Part shown: positions 55,303 to 63,432 of the stretch, piece by piece
Numbering within the stretch: position 1 is the first letter of the stretch
Layout of the letters: every line of letters starts with the position of its first letter
From: Sphingomonas corticis
Lineage (GTDB): Bacteria > Pseudomonadota > Alphaproteobacteria > Sphingomonadales > Sphingomonadaceae
Length of the DNA: 64,000 nt
Direction of reading: 5' to 3'
Assembly (NCBI RefSeq): GCF_012035195.1
Contig: NZ_JAAVJH010000015.1
Coordinates: 1 to 64,000 of the forward strand
The notes under the pieces: generated by a model
What the model saw: only the letters and a program-made list of their open reading frames with translations
What the model was told of the DNA's origin: nothing
The model's database searches: none
Position numbers and translations under genes: made by a program

Positions 55303-56366
55303 GCGAGGATCTCCTGCGCCTCGGCCCACAGCCGGCGCGTCAGCGTCTTCGCGGACTCCGTGCTGGCGAGCGATCCCGACTGGCCCGACCACGCCTGCAT
55401 CCGCTCGGCGTCGCCCGTCCTGCCGGCATCGGCCCGCATCTGCGCGGTCAGGCCGCGCTGCACGGGATAGGGCGCGGGTGGCGGCGCGTCGTCCGCCGTG
55501 GCGGCGCGGACGTATTCCGTCCGCACGCTCCTGCCCGGGCGGCCGCTGAACACGCGGCTGACCGCCGTGTCCTCGGGGGCGGTGCGGGCGATGGCGTCGG
55601 CCCAGGCCGGGTGTATCCGCGCCTCCGGGGTCCGCAGGAAGCCGGTGCCGATCTGGGCGGCGCTCGCGCCCAGCGCGAGCGCGGCGGCGACGCCGCGGGC
55701 GTCGGCGATGCCTCCGGTCGCCACGACGGGCACGGCGACCGCGTCGACCACGGCCGGTATGAGCGACACGAGCCCGACCAGCTCGCGCTCGGCGGACGCC
55801 GGGTCGAAGGCGGCGCGGTGGCCGCCCGCCTCCATGCCCTGCGCGATGATGACGTCCGCGCCGGCCGCTTCGGCGCGGCGGGCCTCGCGCACGGTGGACA
55901 CGACGGCGAACCACGGGATCCCGCGGTCCTTCGCGCGGCGCACGACGTCGTCCGGGAAAAGGCCCATGACCGACGAGATCGCAGCCGGCGCTGCGTCGAT
56001 GATCGCGTCACATTGCGCCGCGAAGTCGGGGGGCGTCGCGTCCCCGGCGTCCGCGGGGACCTCGGGCCCCCACTTCGCGAGGAAGTCCCGGACCCGCGCC
56101 TCGGACCCGGCGTCGCGCCCGGGCGCTGGGTCGGGAACCCAGAGGTTCAGCTGGAACCGGTTGGACGAGGCGGCGGCCACGGCCGAGCACCAGTCCAGGA
56201 TCTCGGCCGGCTGCATCAGGAGGGCGCCCAGCGCCCCCATGCCGCCCGCGCCGATGACCGCCGAGGAGAGCTCTGGCGCGCTCGCCCCCGCCATCGGCGC
56301 CAGCATGATCGGCACGTCGAGCCCGAAGCGTTCGCAGAACGCGGCCACGCGCGCGTTTTTCAACAT
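55299..56366 (-). CDS. nitronate monooxygenase (FMN-dependent)
   Basis: The 355-residue TIM-barrel enzyme has the NMO pattern: PIMLAPMAGASAPELSSAVI, DVIIAQGMEAGGHRA, VPVVATGGIADARGVAAAL and GTGFLRTPEA. It oxidises nitronates or nitroalkanes with FMN and oxygen. It is the first gene of the NMO-GST-MFS-GNAT unit. GGAGGTGAT lies before the ATG and overlaps the operator half-site at 56367. Divergent from a LysR regulator. Confidence 0.92.
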   Translation of the reverse strand: MLKNARVAAFCERFGLDVPIMLAPMAGASAPELSSAVIGAGGMGALGALLMQPAEILDWCSAVAAASSNRFQLNLWVPDPAPGRDAGSEARVRDFLAKWGPEVPADAGDATPPDFAAQCDAIIDAAPAAISSVMGLFPDDVVRRAKDRGIPWFAVVSTVREARRAEAAGADVIIAQGMEAGGHRAAFDPASAERELVGLVSLIPAVVDAVAVPVVATGGIADARGVAAALALGASAAQIGTGFLRTPEARIHPAWADAIARTAPEDTAVSRVFSGRPGRSVRTEYVRAATADDAPPPAPYPVQRGLTAQMRADAGRTGDAERMQAWSGQSGSLASTESAKTLTRRLWAEAQEILA

Positions 56367-56384
56367 AGATCACCTCCGTTATCC
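56367..56384 (-). promoter_or_regulatory. operator half-site, NMO unit
   Basis: On the minus strand: GGATAACG-GA-GGTGATCT. The left half is a perfect match to the palindrome seen elsewhere; the right half overlaps the ribosome-binding site and does not match. It lies directly before the NMO start, so it may be a partial site or chance. Confidence 0.35.
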
Positions 56385-56467
56385 TATTGTGCTTTCGGTC
56401 CGCAGAGCCCACAAACGATAAGTCGAGAACACGGTTATCTCGTTCGGAGATAGCGGCTGGAGCGGGC

Positions 56468-57358
56468 ATGGAGCTGAGTGATCTCAGGACCTTCGAGGCG
56501 GTGGCGCGGCTGGGCGGGATGAACCGCGCCGCGGCCGAGCTGAACACGGTCCAGTCCAACGTGACCTCGCGGATCCGCGCGCTCGAGCGGGAGCTCGGGA
56601 CGGAGCTGTTCCGCCGGCACAGCCGCGGCGTCGAGCTGACGCGCGCCGGCGCGCGGCTCCTGCCCTTCGCGTCGAAGGCGGCATGGGTGCTGGCCGAGGC
56701 GCGCCGCGCGGTCCTCGACGACGGGTTTCCCTCCGGGCGCCTCGACCTGGGGTCGCTCGAGACCACCGCGGCCTTGCGGCTGTCTCCCGTCATCGCCGCC
56801 TTCACCGCGGCGCATCCCGCCGTCGCCGTCAACCTCCGGGTCGGGTCCAACGAGGTGCTGATCGGCCAGGTGCTCGAGCATTCCCTCGACGCCGCGTTCG
56901 TCTGCGGACCGGTCGACCATCCCGAGCTCGAGGCCGAGGTCGTGTTCGAGGAGGAGCTCGTGCTCGCCCGCTCGGCCTACGCCGACCTGGACGCACCGGC
57001 GCTCGCCGATGGCGCGCGGATCATCGTGAAGTCGCCGGGCTGCGCCTACCGCGACCGCTTCGAGGCGGTGCTCGGTGCGGCGGGCGTCCGCGAGCATGCG
57101 GTGCTGGAGTTCGGGACGCTCGACGCGATCATCGGCTGCGTGAAGGCGGGGCTGGGCGTGACCATGCTCCCACGCAGCGTCCTCGTAGCGGCTGAGGCGG
57201 CCGGCGACGTCGTCCTCGAACCGCTCGGCGGGGAGCTTGCCGCGGTCGAGACGCTGCTAGTCCGCAGGCGCGGGGCGACCGGATTCAGCGCCCTGCGCGA
57301 GTTCCTGTCATACCTTCGGCCGGTCGCAGATGGCGACGGTTGCGGGATCGCGGCGTGA
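56468..57358 (+). CDS. LysR-family transcriptional regulator
   Basis: The 296-residue protein has the LysR HTH (LRTFEAVARLGGMNRAAAEL then NTVQSNVTSRIRALEREL) and a substrate-binding domain (from about 90; ARIIVKSPGCAYRDRFE near the C-terminal half). It is divergent from the NMO unit, the usual arrangement for a LysR target. The ATG at 56468 was chosen as it begins the canonical MELSDLRTF. Confidence 0.93.
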   Translation: MELSDLRTFEAVARLGGMNRAAAELNTVQSNVTSRIRALERELGTELFRRHSRGVELTRAGARLLPFASKAAWVLAEARRAVLDDGFPSGRLDLGSLETTAALRLSPVIAAFTAAHPAVAVNLRVGSNEVLIGQVLEHSLDAAFVCGPVDHPELEAEVVFEEELVLARSAYADLDAPALADGARIIVKSPGCAYRDRFEAVLGAAGVREHAVLEFGTLDAIIGCVKAGLGVTMLPRSVLVAAEAAGDVVLEPLGGELAAVETLLVRRRGATGFSALREFLSYLRPVADGDGCGIAA

Positions 57359-57423
57359 GGCGGCGCCATCGACCATCTACCTCCTCGGCCCGCGGCGGGC
57401 CGAGGCCCACCGGGGACTGATCC

Positions 57424-58065
57424 ATGCGATATTCGGCAGAGCACAAGGCTGCGTCGCGCGACGCGCTCGTCCGGGCGGCGGCCCGCGTGATCCGCGAGAA
57501 GGGCTTCGACGGCGTGGGCGTCGACCAACTGTCGAAGGCCGCGGGCCTGACCTCGGGCAGCTTCTACAAGCACTTCGACACCAAGGCGCAGGTGCTGCTG
57601 GAGGTGGCGAAGGCGGGGATCGACCGTGTGGCGGCGCGCATCCGGCGGCTCCGGTCCTCGCCGACCCTCGACCCCGTCGGGGGTTGGGTGAACGACTTCG
57701 CGTCGCTCCACACCTCGAGCACCCACCTTCAGGAGACCGGCCGGGGCTGCAACCTCCCGGCCCTGACCCCCGAGATCGTCCGGGCCGACGGGGAGACGAA
57801 GGAGGCATACCAGGAGAGCGTGAGGCGGGCGGTCGACGCCATGCTGGAGGAGGCGCCCCTCGAGGGCGAGGCCGACGGACGCGCGCGCGCCCTCGCGATG
57901 CTCGCCCTGCTCGCCGGTGGCGCCAGCATGGCGCGGGCCGTCGCCGATGAGAGGCTGTCCGCGGAGATCGCCGAATCCGTCCGCAGGGCCTGCGTGACCA
58001 TCGCCGCCACGCCGCTCTCGGAGACGCCCCGCAGCGGCATCGTCTGGACGCCGTCCGACTTCTAA
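57424..58065 (+). CDS. TetR-family transcriptional regulator
   Basis: The 213-residue protein has a TetR HTH (ARVIREKGFDGVGVDQLSKA then AGLTSGSFYKHFDTKAQVL) and a ligand domain of the TetR_C type with Cys88-region RGCNLPAL. It is 72 bases upstream of an 18-bp palindrome. TetR dimers bind palindromes of this size, so it is the best local candidate for the operator shared by the metabolic genes. Confidence 0.92.
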   Translation: MRYSAEHKAASRDALVRAAARVIREKGFDGVGVDQLSKAAGLTSGSFYKHFDTKAQVLLEVAKAGIDRVAARIRRLRSSPTLDPVGGWVNDFASLHTSSTHLQETGRGCNLPALTPEIVRADGETKEAYQESVRRAVDAMLEEAPLEGEADGRARALAMLALLAGGASMARAVADERLSAEIAESVRRACVTIAATPLSETPRSGIVWTPSDF

Positions 58066-58084
58066 TCCCGCCCGGCGCGCTTTT

Positions 58085-58102
58085 GGATAGCAAACGTTAT
58101 CC
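58085..58102. promoter_or_regulatory. 18-bp palindromic operator, copy 4
   Basis: GGATAGCA-AA-CGTTATCC, between the end of the TetR gene and the dehydrogenase start at 58137. The right half matches the copy at 41879 base for base, and both share GGATAG in the left half. Confidence 0.7.
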
Positions 58103-58136
58103 AACGTGCTATTCCGGGGCGCGAAGGGAGATTGGG

Positions 58137-59039
58137 ATGAGGGTCGCGTTCCTCGGCCTCGGTCACATGGGCGAGTCGATGGCCGCCAACCTTGTGCGGT
58201 CGGGCGTGGATGTGCTGGCCTGGAACCGCTCGGAGCCCGCGCTGCGCCGTCTCGCGGCGCTCGGCGCCGCGACGGGCGCTTCGGCCCGCTCGACGTTGCG
58301 CGGCGCCGAGGTCGCGCTCCTTATGCTGGCGGACGAGCGGGCGGTCGACGAGGTCCTCGGTCGTGGCACCGCGGAATTCGCGGGCAACGTCGCGGGCCGG
58401 CTGGTGGTGCACATGGGGACGACGTCGCCCGCCTTCTCCGCCTCGCTGGGGGAGGCGGTCCGCGAGGCCGGCGGCCGATACGTCGAGGCGCCGGTCTCGG
58501 GCTCGCGCGTGCCTGCCGAGCAAGGGATGCTGGTCGGCATGGTCGCCGGCGGGGACGCGGATGTCGCACTCGTCCGTGAGCTCGTCGCGCCGATGTGCCG
58601 CCGGACCTTCGCCTGCGGCGCGGTGCCCGGGGCGCTCACCATGAAGCTCGCGGTCAACCTCTTCCTGATCGCGATGGTGACGGGTCTGGTCGAGGCATCC
58701 CACTTCGCCGCCAACAGCGGCCTCGACCTCGACCTCTTCCGCTCCGTGCTCGACGCCGGTCCGATGGCCAGCGACGTGTCGCGCGTGAAGCTGGACAAGC
58801 TCGTGCGCAGCGACATGTCGCCGCAGGCCGGCTTGTCGGACGTGCTGATGAACTGCGGCCTCGTCGCCGACGCGGCGCGTGCCGCCGGCATCGCGACGCC
58901 GCTGCTCGACCAGTCGCACCAGCTGTATGCCGAGGCCGAGGCCATGGGCTTGGGCGACCTCGACATGATCGGGGTCTCGGGGGCGATCGAGGAGCTGACG
59001 GCAGCGCGCCGGGTCACCCGGATCATGCAGGGACGCTGA
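58137..59039 (+). CDS. NAD(P)-dependent 3-hydroxyisobutyrate-dehydrogenase-like oxidoreductase
   Basis: The 300-residue protein has a Rossmann start (VAFLGLGHMGESMAANLV, GxGxxG) and the family motifs VEAPVSGSRVPAEQGML and the lysine region TMKLAVNLFL (Lys about 170). Members reduce or oxidise beta-hydroxy acids. It is followed by a GST gene four bases later. GGGAG precedes the ATG. Confidence 0.88.
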   Translation: MRVAFLGLGHMGESMAANLVRSGVDVLAWNRSEPALRRLAALGAATGASARSTLRGAEVALLMLADERAVDEVLGRGTAEFAGNVAGRLVVHMGTTSPAFSASLGEAVREAGGRYVEAPVSGSRVPAEQGMLVGMVAGGDADVALVRELVAPMCRRTFACGAVPGALTMKLAVNLFLIAMVTGLVEASHFAANSGLDLDLFRSVLDAGPMASDVSRVKLDKLVRSDMSPQAGLSDVLMNCGLVADAARAAGIATPLLDQSHQLYAEAEAMGLGDLDMIGVSGAIEELTAARRVTRIMQGR

Positions 59040-59043
59040 CCGG

Positions 59044-59694
59044 ATGCACCGCCTCTACTACTCGCCGGGCAGCTGCTCGCTCGCTCCCCACATCGTCCTC
59101 GAGGAGATCGGCGAGCCCTACGAGACTGAGCTCGTGGCCGCGACCGACGGCGCGATGACGCGCACCGACCGGTGGCGCGCGATCAACCCGAAGGCGCGGG
59201 TGCCGGCGCTGAGCGCGGTGCCTGGTTCGATCGGGGGACAGCCATGCCTCCTGACCGAGGTGGCGGCGATCGTCACCTACCTCGCCGACACGCACCCGGA
59301 GGCGGGGCTCCTGCCTGCCGATCCCGCGTGGCGGGCCCGCGCGGCCGAGTGGATGAACTGGCTGTCGGGTGCCGTGCACGCGATGGCGTTCGGCCAGATC
59401 TGGCGGCCCGAGCGCTTCTCGGACGACGTCTCGGCGCACGGCACCATCAAGGAGAAGGGGCTCTCGTCACTGCGCGACCACGCCGCCTACATCGACAGTC
59501 TTCTCGGCGACGGACGGGGCTGGGCGGTCCCGACGGGCTACTCCGTGGTGGACCCGTATCTCCTCGTGTTCTGGCGTTGGAGCGGCATCGTCGGCCTGGA
59601 CACGTCGGGGCTCGTCGCCTGGGCTGAGCATGCGGAACGCGTGAAGGAGCGACCGGCCGTCCGGCGCGTGATGGCGTTCTGCGGGATCGAGTGA
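59044..59694 (+). CDS. glutathione S-transferase
   Basis: The 216-residue protein has the same N-terminal pattern as the GST at 54676 (HRLYYSPGSCSLAPHIVLEE) and LTEVAAIVTYLADTHPEAGL, with a helical C-domain (WMNWLSGAVHAMAFGQIWRP). Beta-class type. The two copies share the motif but differ in the C-domain, so they are homologues, not recent duplicates. Coupled to the dehydrogenase. Confidence 0.92.
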   Translation: MHRLYYSPGSCSLAPHIVLEEIGEPYETELVAATDGAMTRTDRWRAINPKARVPALSAVPGSIGGQPCLLTEVAAIVTYLADTHPEAGLLPADPAWRARAAEWMNWLSGAVHAMAFGQIWRPERFSDDVSAHGTIKEKGLSSLRDHAAYIDSLLGDGRGWAVPTGYSVVDPYLLVFWRWSGIVGLDTSGLVAWAEHAERVKERPAVRRVMAFCGIE

Positions 59695-59697
59695 CCG

Positions 59698-60120
59698 CTA
59701 GCCGTCGGCGGTCCGGACGATCTTGAAGATCGCGGAGGCGCTGGCGACCGCCTCGCCGTCAGCCAGGACGTCCGCCTCGGCGTAGGCGATCGAGCCGCCG
59801 ACCCGGCGGGGCCGGGCGCGCACCTCGATCCACTGGCCGACCCGTGCGGATCCAAGATAGTCGACCGACAGGTGGGCGGTCAGCAGCCCCTTCGCGCCGT
59901 CCGCCCGGTCGGCGCACGCTATGCCCATCGCGTTGTCGGCGAGCGCCGACAGCACGCCGCCGTGCAGGAGGCCGCGCGCGTTGCAGTGCGCCTCCCTCAC
60001 GTGGAGCCCGATCGTGAAACCGTCGTCGCGGCGCGACCAGAGCGGCTCCCACGGATCGGTCGCCGGGCTCTGCCGGAAGTGGCGTTCGAACCCTGCAGGC
60101 ACGGTCTCAGACACCCCCAT
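59698..60120 (-). CDS. PaaI-like hotdog thioesterase
   Basis: The 140-residue protein has the hotdog core: RGLLHGGVLSALADNAMGIA with the catalytic Asp, and LLTAHLSVDYLGSARVGQWI. It probably hydrolyses aromatic or acyl CoA thioesters. It is divergent from the HCCA-isomerase-like gene, with the operator at 60143 between them. Confidence 0.88.
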   Translation of the reverse strand: MGVSETVPAGFERHFRQSPATDPWEPLWSRRDDGFTIGLHVREAHCNARGLLHGGVLSALADNAMGIACADRADGAKGLLTAHLSVDYLGSARVGQWIEVRARPRRVGGSIAYAEADVLADGEAVASASAIFKIVRTADG

Positions 60121-60142
60121 CTCACTCGCTCCTTGCCGCTTT

Positions 60143-60160
60143 GGATAACGGACGTTACCT
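60143..60160. promoter_or_regulatory. 18-bp palindromic operator, copy 5
   Basis: GGATAACG-GA-CGTTACCT; the core TAACG-N2-CGTTA is a perfect inverted repeat. It is 22 bases from the thioesterase start and 50 bases from the isomerase start. The best-conserved copy. Confidence 0.75.
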
Positions 60161-60210
60161 TACGTGTTCGGGCTGCTGGTGCAAGCGCCCGGACGCTGGA
60201 GGGCAGTCTG

Positions 60211-60840
60211 TTGGGAACCTCGCCGCCGATCGAGTTCTGGTTCGACCTCAGCTCGCCCTACGCTTACTTTGCGGCGCTCAAGATCAAAGGGTTGGCGGAG
60301 CGCCACGGCCGGAAGGTGCACTGGCGTCCATTCCTGCTGGGCGTCCTGTTCCGCGTGACCGGAAACGCACCGCTCACCGGTCAGCCGCTCAAGGGCGACT
60401 ACTGCCGGCGCGACTGGGAGCGGCTGGCCCGCATGGACGGTGTGCCGTTCGTCATGCGGTCCGACTTCCCCGTCGCGACGCAGGCGCCGGCGCGTATGAT
60501 CCTCGCGGTGGAGAGGATCGAGGGGCGCGATTTGGCCGCCTGGTTCGCTCGCAGCCTCTTCGAGGCGATGTTCGGCGCCGGCCTCAGGATCGAGGATGCG
60601 GCGGTCGCCGCCGACGTCGGCCGCGGGATCGGCCTCGATGCCGCGATGCTGAGGAAGGCGGCGGAAGACCCGGAGCTGAAGTCCGCCTTGCGCGACCAGT
60701 GCGCCGAGGCCGAACGGCGCGGCATATTCGGCTCCCCTTGGTTCATCGTCGACGGAGAGCCGTTCTGGGGCGCCGACCGCCTGCCGATGGTCGAGCGGTG
60801 GTTGACGCACACTACATCGATCGGCCCTTCCACACCCTGA
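60211..60840 (+). CDS. 2-hydroxychromene-2-carboxylate isomerase-like (DsbA-family) protein
   Basis: The 209-residue protein is a kappa-class-GST/HCCA-isomerase fold: PIEFWFDLSSPYAYFAALKI with Ser at the catalytic position, VHWRPFLLGVLFRVTGNAPL, and RGIFGSPWFIVDGEPFWGAD near the end. HCCA isomerase acts in naphthalene-type catabolism and uses glutathione. The start is a TTG at 60211; no ATG is near. The stop lies in the WYL-type palindrome. Confidence 0.88.
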   Translation: MGTSPPIEFWFDLSSPYAYFAALKIKGLAERHGRKVHWRPFLLGVLFRVTGNAPLTGQPLKGDYCRRDWERLARMDGVPFVMRSDFPVATQAPARMILAVERIEGRDLAAWFARSLFEAMFGAGLRIEDAAVAADVGRGIGLDAAMLRKAAEDPELKSALRDQCAEAERRGIFGSPWFIVDGEPFWGADRLPMVERWLTHTTSIGPSTP

Positions 60841-60852
60841 CAGCTTCTGTCA
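60838..60852. promoter_or_regulatory. palindromic operator TGACA-N5-TGTCA, copy 2 (small protein/rmuC)
   Basis: TGACAGCTTCTGTCA followed by CCC, a perfect inverted repeat. Similarity to the copy at 44068 extends to the right (CACCCTCATG against CACCCTTATG). It is 90 bases before the small gene at 60942, with rmuC beyond it. Confidence 0.7.
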
Positions 60853-60941
60853 CCCTCATGCACGATGATTCACGGTGCGGCCATTCTCCGAGCGGCGGTC
60901 GATTCGGGGACGGGGCGGCGGCATGGTGATGGAGGATCGAT

Positions 60942-61148
60942 ATGGCGAAGGGTGGTGGCTTCAGGAGCGCGGGCACCGGACGGTATGTGAGCTCGAGCTA
61001 CGGGCGTTCGCATCCGCGGACCACTGTTCACGAGGCGGCGGGCAGGAGCGGTAGCTCGGGCGCCCACTACCGCAGCGCGATCAGCGGACGCTACGTGACC
61101 ACGAAGCATGGCAAGGCCAGCCCGCACACCACGGTGCGCGAGGACTGA
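60942..61148 (+). CDS. small basic protein with two RSA-x-GRYV repeats
   Basis: The 68-residue protein consists of two imperfect copies of about 25 residues: FRSAGTGRYVSSSYGRSHPR with TTVHE, and YRSAISGRYVTTKHGKASPH with TTVRED. This motif recurs in many small bacterial and phage proteins of unknown role. A GGAGG lies upstream of the ATG. It precedes rmuC by 57 bases and shares the upstream WYL-type operator. Confidence 0.8.
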   Translation: MAKGGGFRSAGTGRYVSSSYGRSHPRTTVHEAAGRSGSSGAHYRSAISGRYVTTKHGKASPHTTVRED

Positions 61149-61205
61149 CCGGGGAGCGGCCGCCGCCCGTCGGCGGCCGCGCCTTCTGAGAACAGGGAGT
61201 CGGAG

Positions 61206-62747
61206 ATGGAGTTCGCAATCTACGCAGCGGCGGTGCTCGCGCTGGTCGCCGTCGTCCTCGGCGTGCTGATCCTGCAGAAGGTCGGCCGTCCCGCCGTGAT
61301 CCCCGAAGACCTCTCGACCCGGATCGCGGTGCTCGAGCAGGTCGCCAACTCGTTGCCCGGCACGTTCCGCGACGAGGCGCGGATCGGACGCGAGGACCTG
61401 CGGTCCGCGGTGGGCGCGCAGACCGAGACGCTCGAGGGCCGCTTCACCGCGGTCGAGACGCGGCTGACCGAGTTCGGCAAGGCGCAGACGGACCAGCTCG
61501 CGGACATGCGCAAGGAGGCCGCCGACGGGCGCGACAAGCTCGAGGCGACCGTGCAGCGTAATGCCGAGGGCTTCGCCAAGGCGCAGTCCGAGCGCCTGAA
61601 GGAGACGAACGACGCCGTTACCACCCTGTCCGACCGGCTGCTCGCGGCGCAGCGCGAGGGCCGCGACGAGCAGCGCATCGCGCTCGAGGGGGTGACCGCG
61701 AAGGTCGGCCAGATGACCGAGAGCAACGAGAAGCGGCAGGACGCCTTGCGCGAGACCGTCGCGAAGGGGCTCGACACGCTGCGCACGGACAACGCCGCCA
61801 AGCTCGAGCAGATGCGCGCGACCGTCGACGAGAAGCTGCAGGGCACGCTGGAGAAGCGTCTCGGCGAGTCGTTCCAGCTCGTCAGCGAGCGCCTCGAGCA
61901 GGTCCACAAGGGCCTGGGCGAGATGCAGAGCCTCGCGACGGGCGTCGGCGACCTCAAGCGGGTGCTCAGCAACGTGAAGTCCCGCGGCGGGTGGGGCGAG
62001 GTGCAGCTCGGCATGCTGCTCGAGGACATGCTGACCAAGGACCAGTTCGCGACGAACGTGCGGATCCGCCCGGACTCGAGCGAGATGGTGGAATTCGCCG
62101 TCCGCTTGCCGGGCCGCGGCGGCGACGACGTCCCGCTCTGGCTCCCGATCGACGCCAAGTTCCCGCACGAGGACTACGACCGGCTGCTCGTCGCCCAGGA
62201 GGGCGGCGTGGCCGACGACGTCGAGAAGGCGGCGAAGGACCTCGAGCGCGCCATCCGGCTCCAGGCGAAGACGATCTGCGAGAAGTATGTCCATCCGCCG
62301 CACTCGACCGACTTCGCGATCATGTATCTCCCGACCGAGGGACTGTTCGCCGAGGTGATCCGGCGCCCCGGCCTCGCCAGCGAGCTCCAGACCAAGCACC
62401 GGGTGATGGTGCAGGGCCCGACGACCCTGGCGGCGCTGCTGACCAGCCTGCAGATGGGCTTCCGGACGCTGGCGATCGAGAAGCGGTCGAGCGAGGTCTG
62501 GCAGGTGCTCGGGGCTGCGAAGAACGAGTTCACCAAATATGGTCAGGTCTGGGAGAAGCTCGGCAAGCAGCTCGATACCGCCAAGCGCACGGTCGACGAG
62601 GCCGGACGCCGGACCCGAGCGGTCACGCGGCGCCTGCGCGACGTCGAGACGCTCGACATTCCCGAGAGTCCCGCCTTGCTCGAGCTGGTCGGGATCGACG
62701 GCGACGACGAAGAGGATGCGGCCCAGGTGGCCGACGCGGCGGAGTGA
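61206..62747 (+). CDS. rmuC: RmuC-family DNA recombination protein
   Basis: The 513-residue protein has an N-terminal membrane segment (EFAIYAAAVLALVAVVLGVL), a long coiled coil (about 40-240) and a C-terminal RmuC nuclease-like domain (GGWGEVQLGMLLEDML, PIDAKFPHEDYDRLL, STDFAIMYLPTEGLFAEVI). RmuC limits inversions at repeats and is thought to be a nuclease related to restriction enzymes. CAGGGAG precedes the ATG. The WYL-type operator upstream suggests stress or defence control. Confidence 0.93.
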   Translation: MEFAIYAAAVLALVAVVLGVLILQKVGRPAVIPEDLSTRIAVLEQVANSLPGTFRDEARIGREDLRSAVGAQTETLEGRFTAVETRLTEFGKAQTDQLADMRKEAADGRDKLEATVQRNAEGFAKAQSERLKETNDAVTTLSDRLLAAQREGRDEQRIALEGVTAKVGQMTESNEKRQDALRETVAKGLDTLRTDNAAKLEQMRATVDEKLQGTLEKRLGESFQLVSERLEQVHKGLGEMQSLATGVGDLKRVLSNVKSRGGWGEVQLGMLLEDMLTKDQFATNVRIRPDSSEMVEFAVRLPGRGGDDVPLWLPIDAKFPHEDYDRLLVAQEGGVADDVEKAAKDLERAIRLQAKTICEKYVHPPHSTDFAIMYLPTEGLFAEVIRRPGLASELQTKHRVMVQGPTTLAALLTSLQMGFRTLAIEKRSSEVWQVLGAAKNEFTKYGQVWEKLGKQLDTAKRTVDEAGRRTRAVTRRLRDVETLDIPESPALLELVGIDGDDEEDAAQVADAAE

Positions 62748-62750
62748 GGG

Positions 62751-63374
62751 TCAGGCCGGCGGGATGAAGGGCTGCACGGTCGTCCGGAAAGCCTCGAGCC
62801 CCTCGCAGCGGTCCGCCAGACCCGTCAGCCTGGGCCAGCGTGCGAGGTCGAACGTCGCTCCGTGCGCCTCCCGGAGGAAGCGCATGGCGCAGGCGACCGC
62901 GACGTCGCCGTGGGTGACCGTCTCGCCGAACCAGTAGGGCGTGGACCGCGATGCCCGTTCAGCCTCGAGCAGGTCGAGCACGGCGCCCACCTGCAGTCGA
63001 CAGCGTTCGAGCCACCCGTCGGACACGTGCTCGTGCAGGGCGCGCTCGTAGACCATCGACACCATCTTGTCGCAGGTGCCCATGGCGAGCGCGGCAAGCC
63101 TCAGCACGGCGCGGCGGCCGGATCCCTTTGGCGGGATGAGGGCGCCGTCGCCTTCGATCTCGTCCAGGTGGTCGAGGATGGCGGCGCTGTCGACAAGGAC
63201 CTCGCCGTCGTCGAGCACGAGCGTCGGCACGCGCCTGAGGGGGTTGTAGGCCGCCAATGCGTCGACGTCGCTGAACGTCGACCAGGGCCGGTGCTCGTAA
63301 TCGAGGTCCAGGATGCGCATCGCGACCGCCACGCGGCGGACGAACGGGGAGTCGTATTGGCCGATCAGGATCAT
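62751..63374 (-). CDS. glutathione S-transferase
   Basis: The 207-residue protein has the thioredoxin-fold N-terminus (MILIGQYDSPFVRRVAVAMR) with Ser in place of Cys, the glutathione site VDSAAILDHLDEIEG and a helical C-domain (GETVTHGDVAVACAMRF). It resembles the YfcF/maleylacetoacetate-isomerase side of the family more than the beta-class copies at 54676 and 59044. It is convergent with rmuC (three bases apart). ATG 63374 chosen. Confidence 0.9.
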   Translation of the reverse strand: MILIGQYDSPFVRRVAVAMRILDLDYEHRPWSTFSDVDALAAYNPLRRVPTLVLDDGEVLVDSAAILDHLDEIEGDGALIPPKGSGRRAVLRLAALAMGTCDKMVSMVYERALHEHVSDGWLERCRLQVGAVLDLLEAERASRSTPYWFGETVTHGDVAVACAMRFLREAHGATFDLARWPRLTGLADRCEGLEAFRTTVQPFIPPA

Positions 63375-63432
63375 CGGCGCGCTCCTAGCATTGCTTGAAG
63401 GTCTGACCCCGGCACTGCGGGGACAACTACCA

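Noticed and set aside
56367..56384. A full sixth copy of the 18-bp palindrome before the NMO gene
   Set aside because: Only one half matches; the other half is the ribosome-binding site, so it is listed as a half-site.
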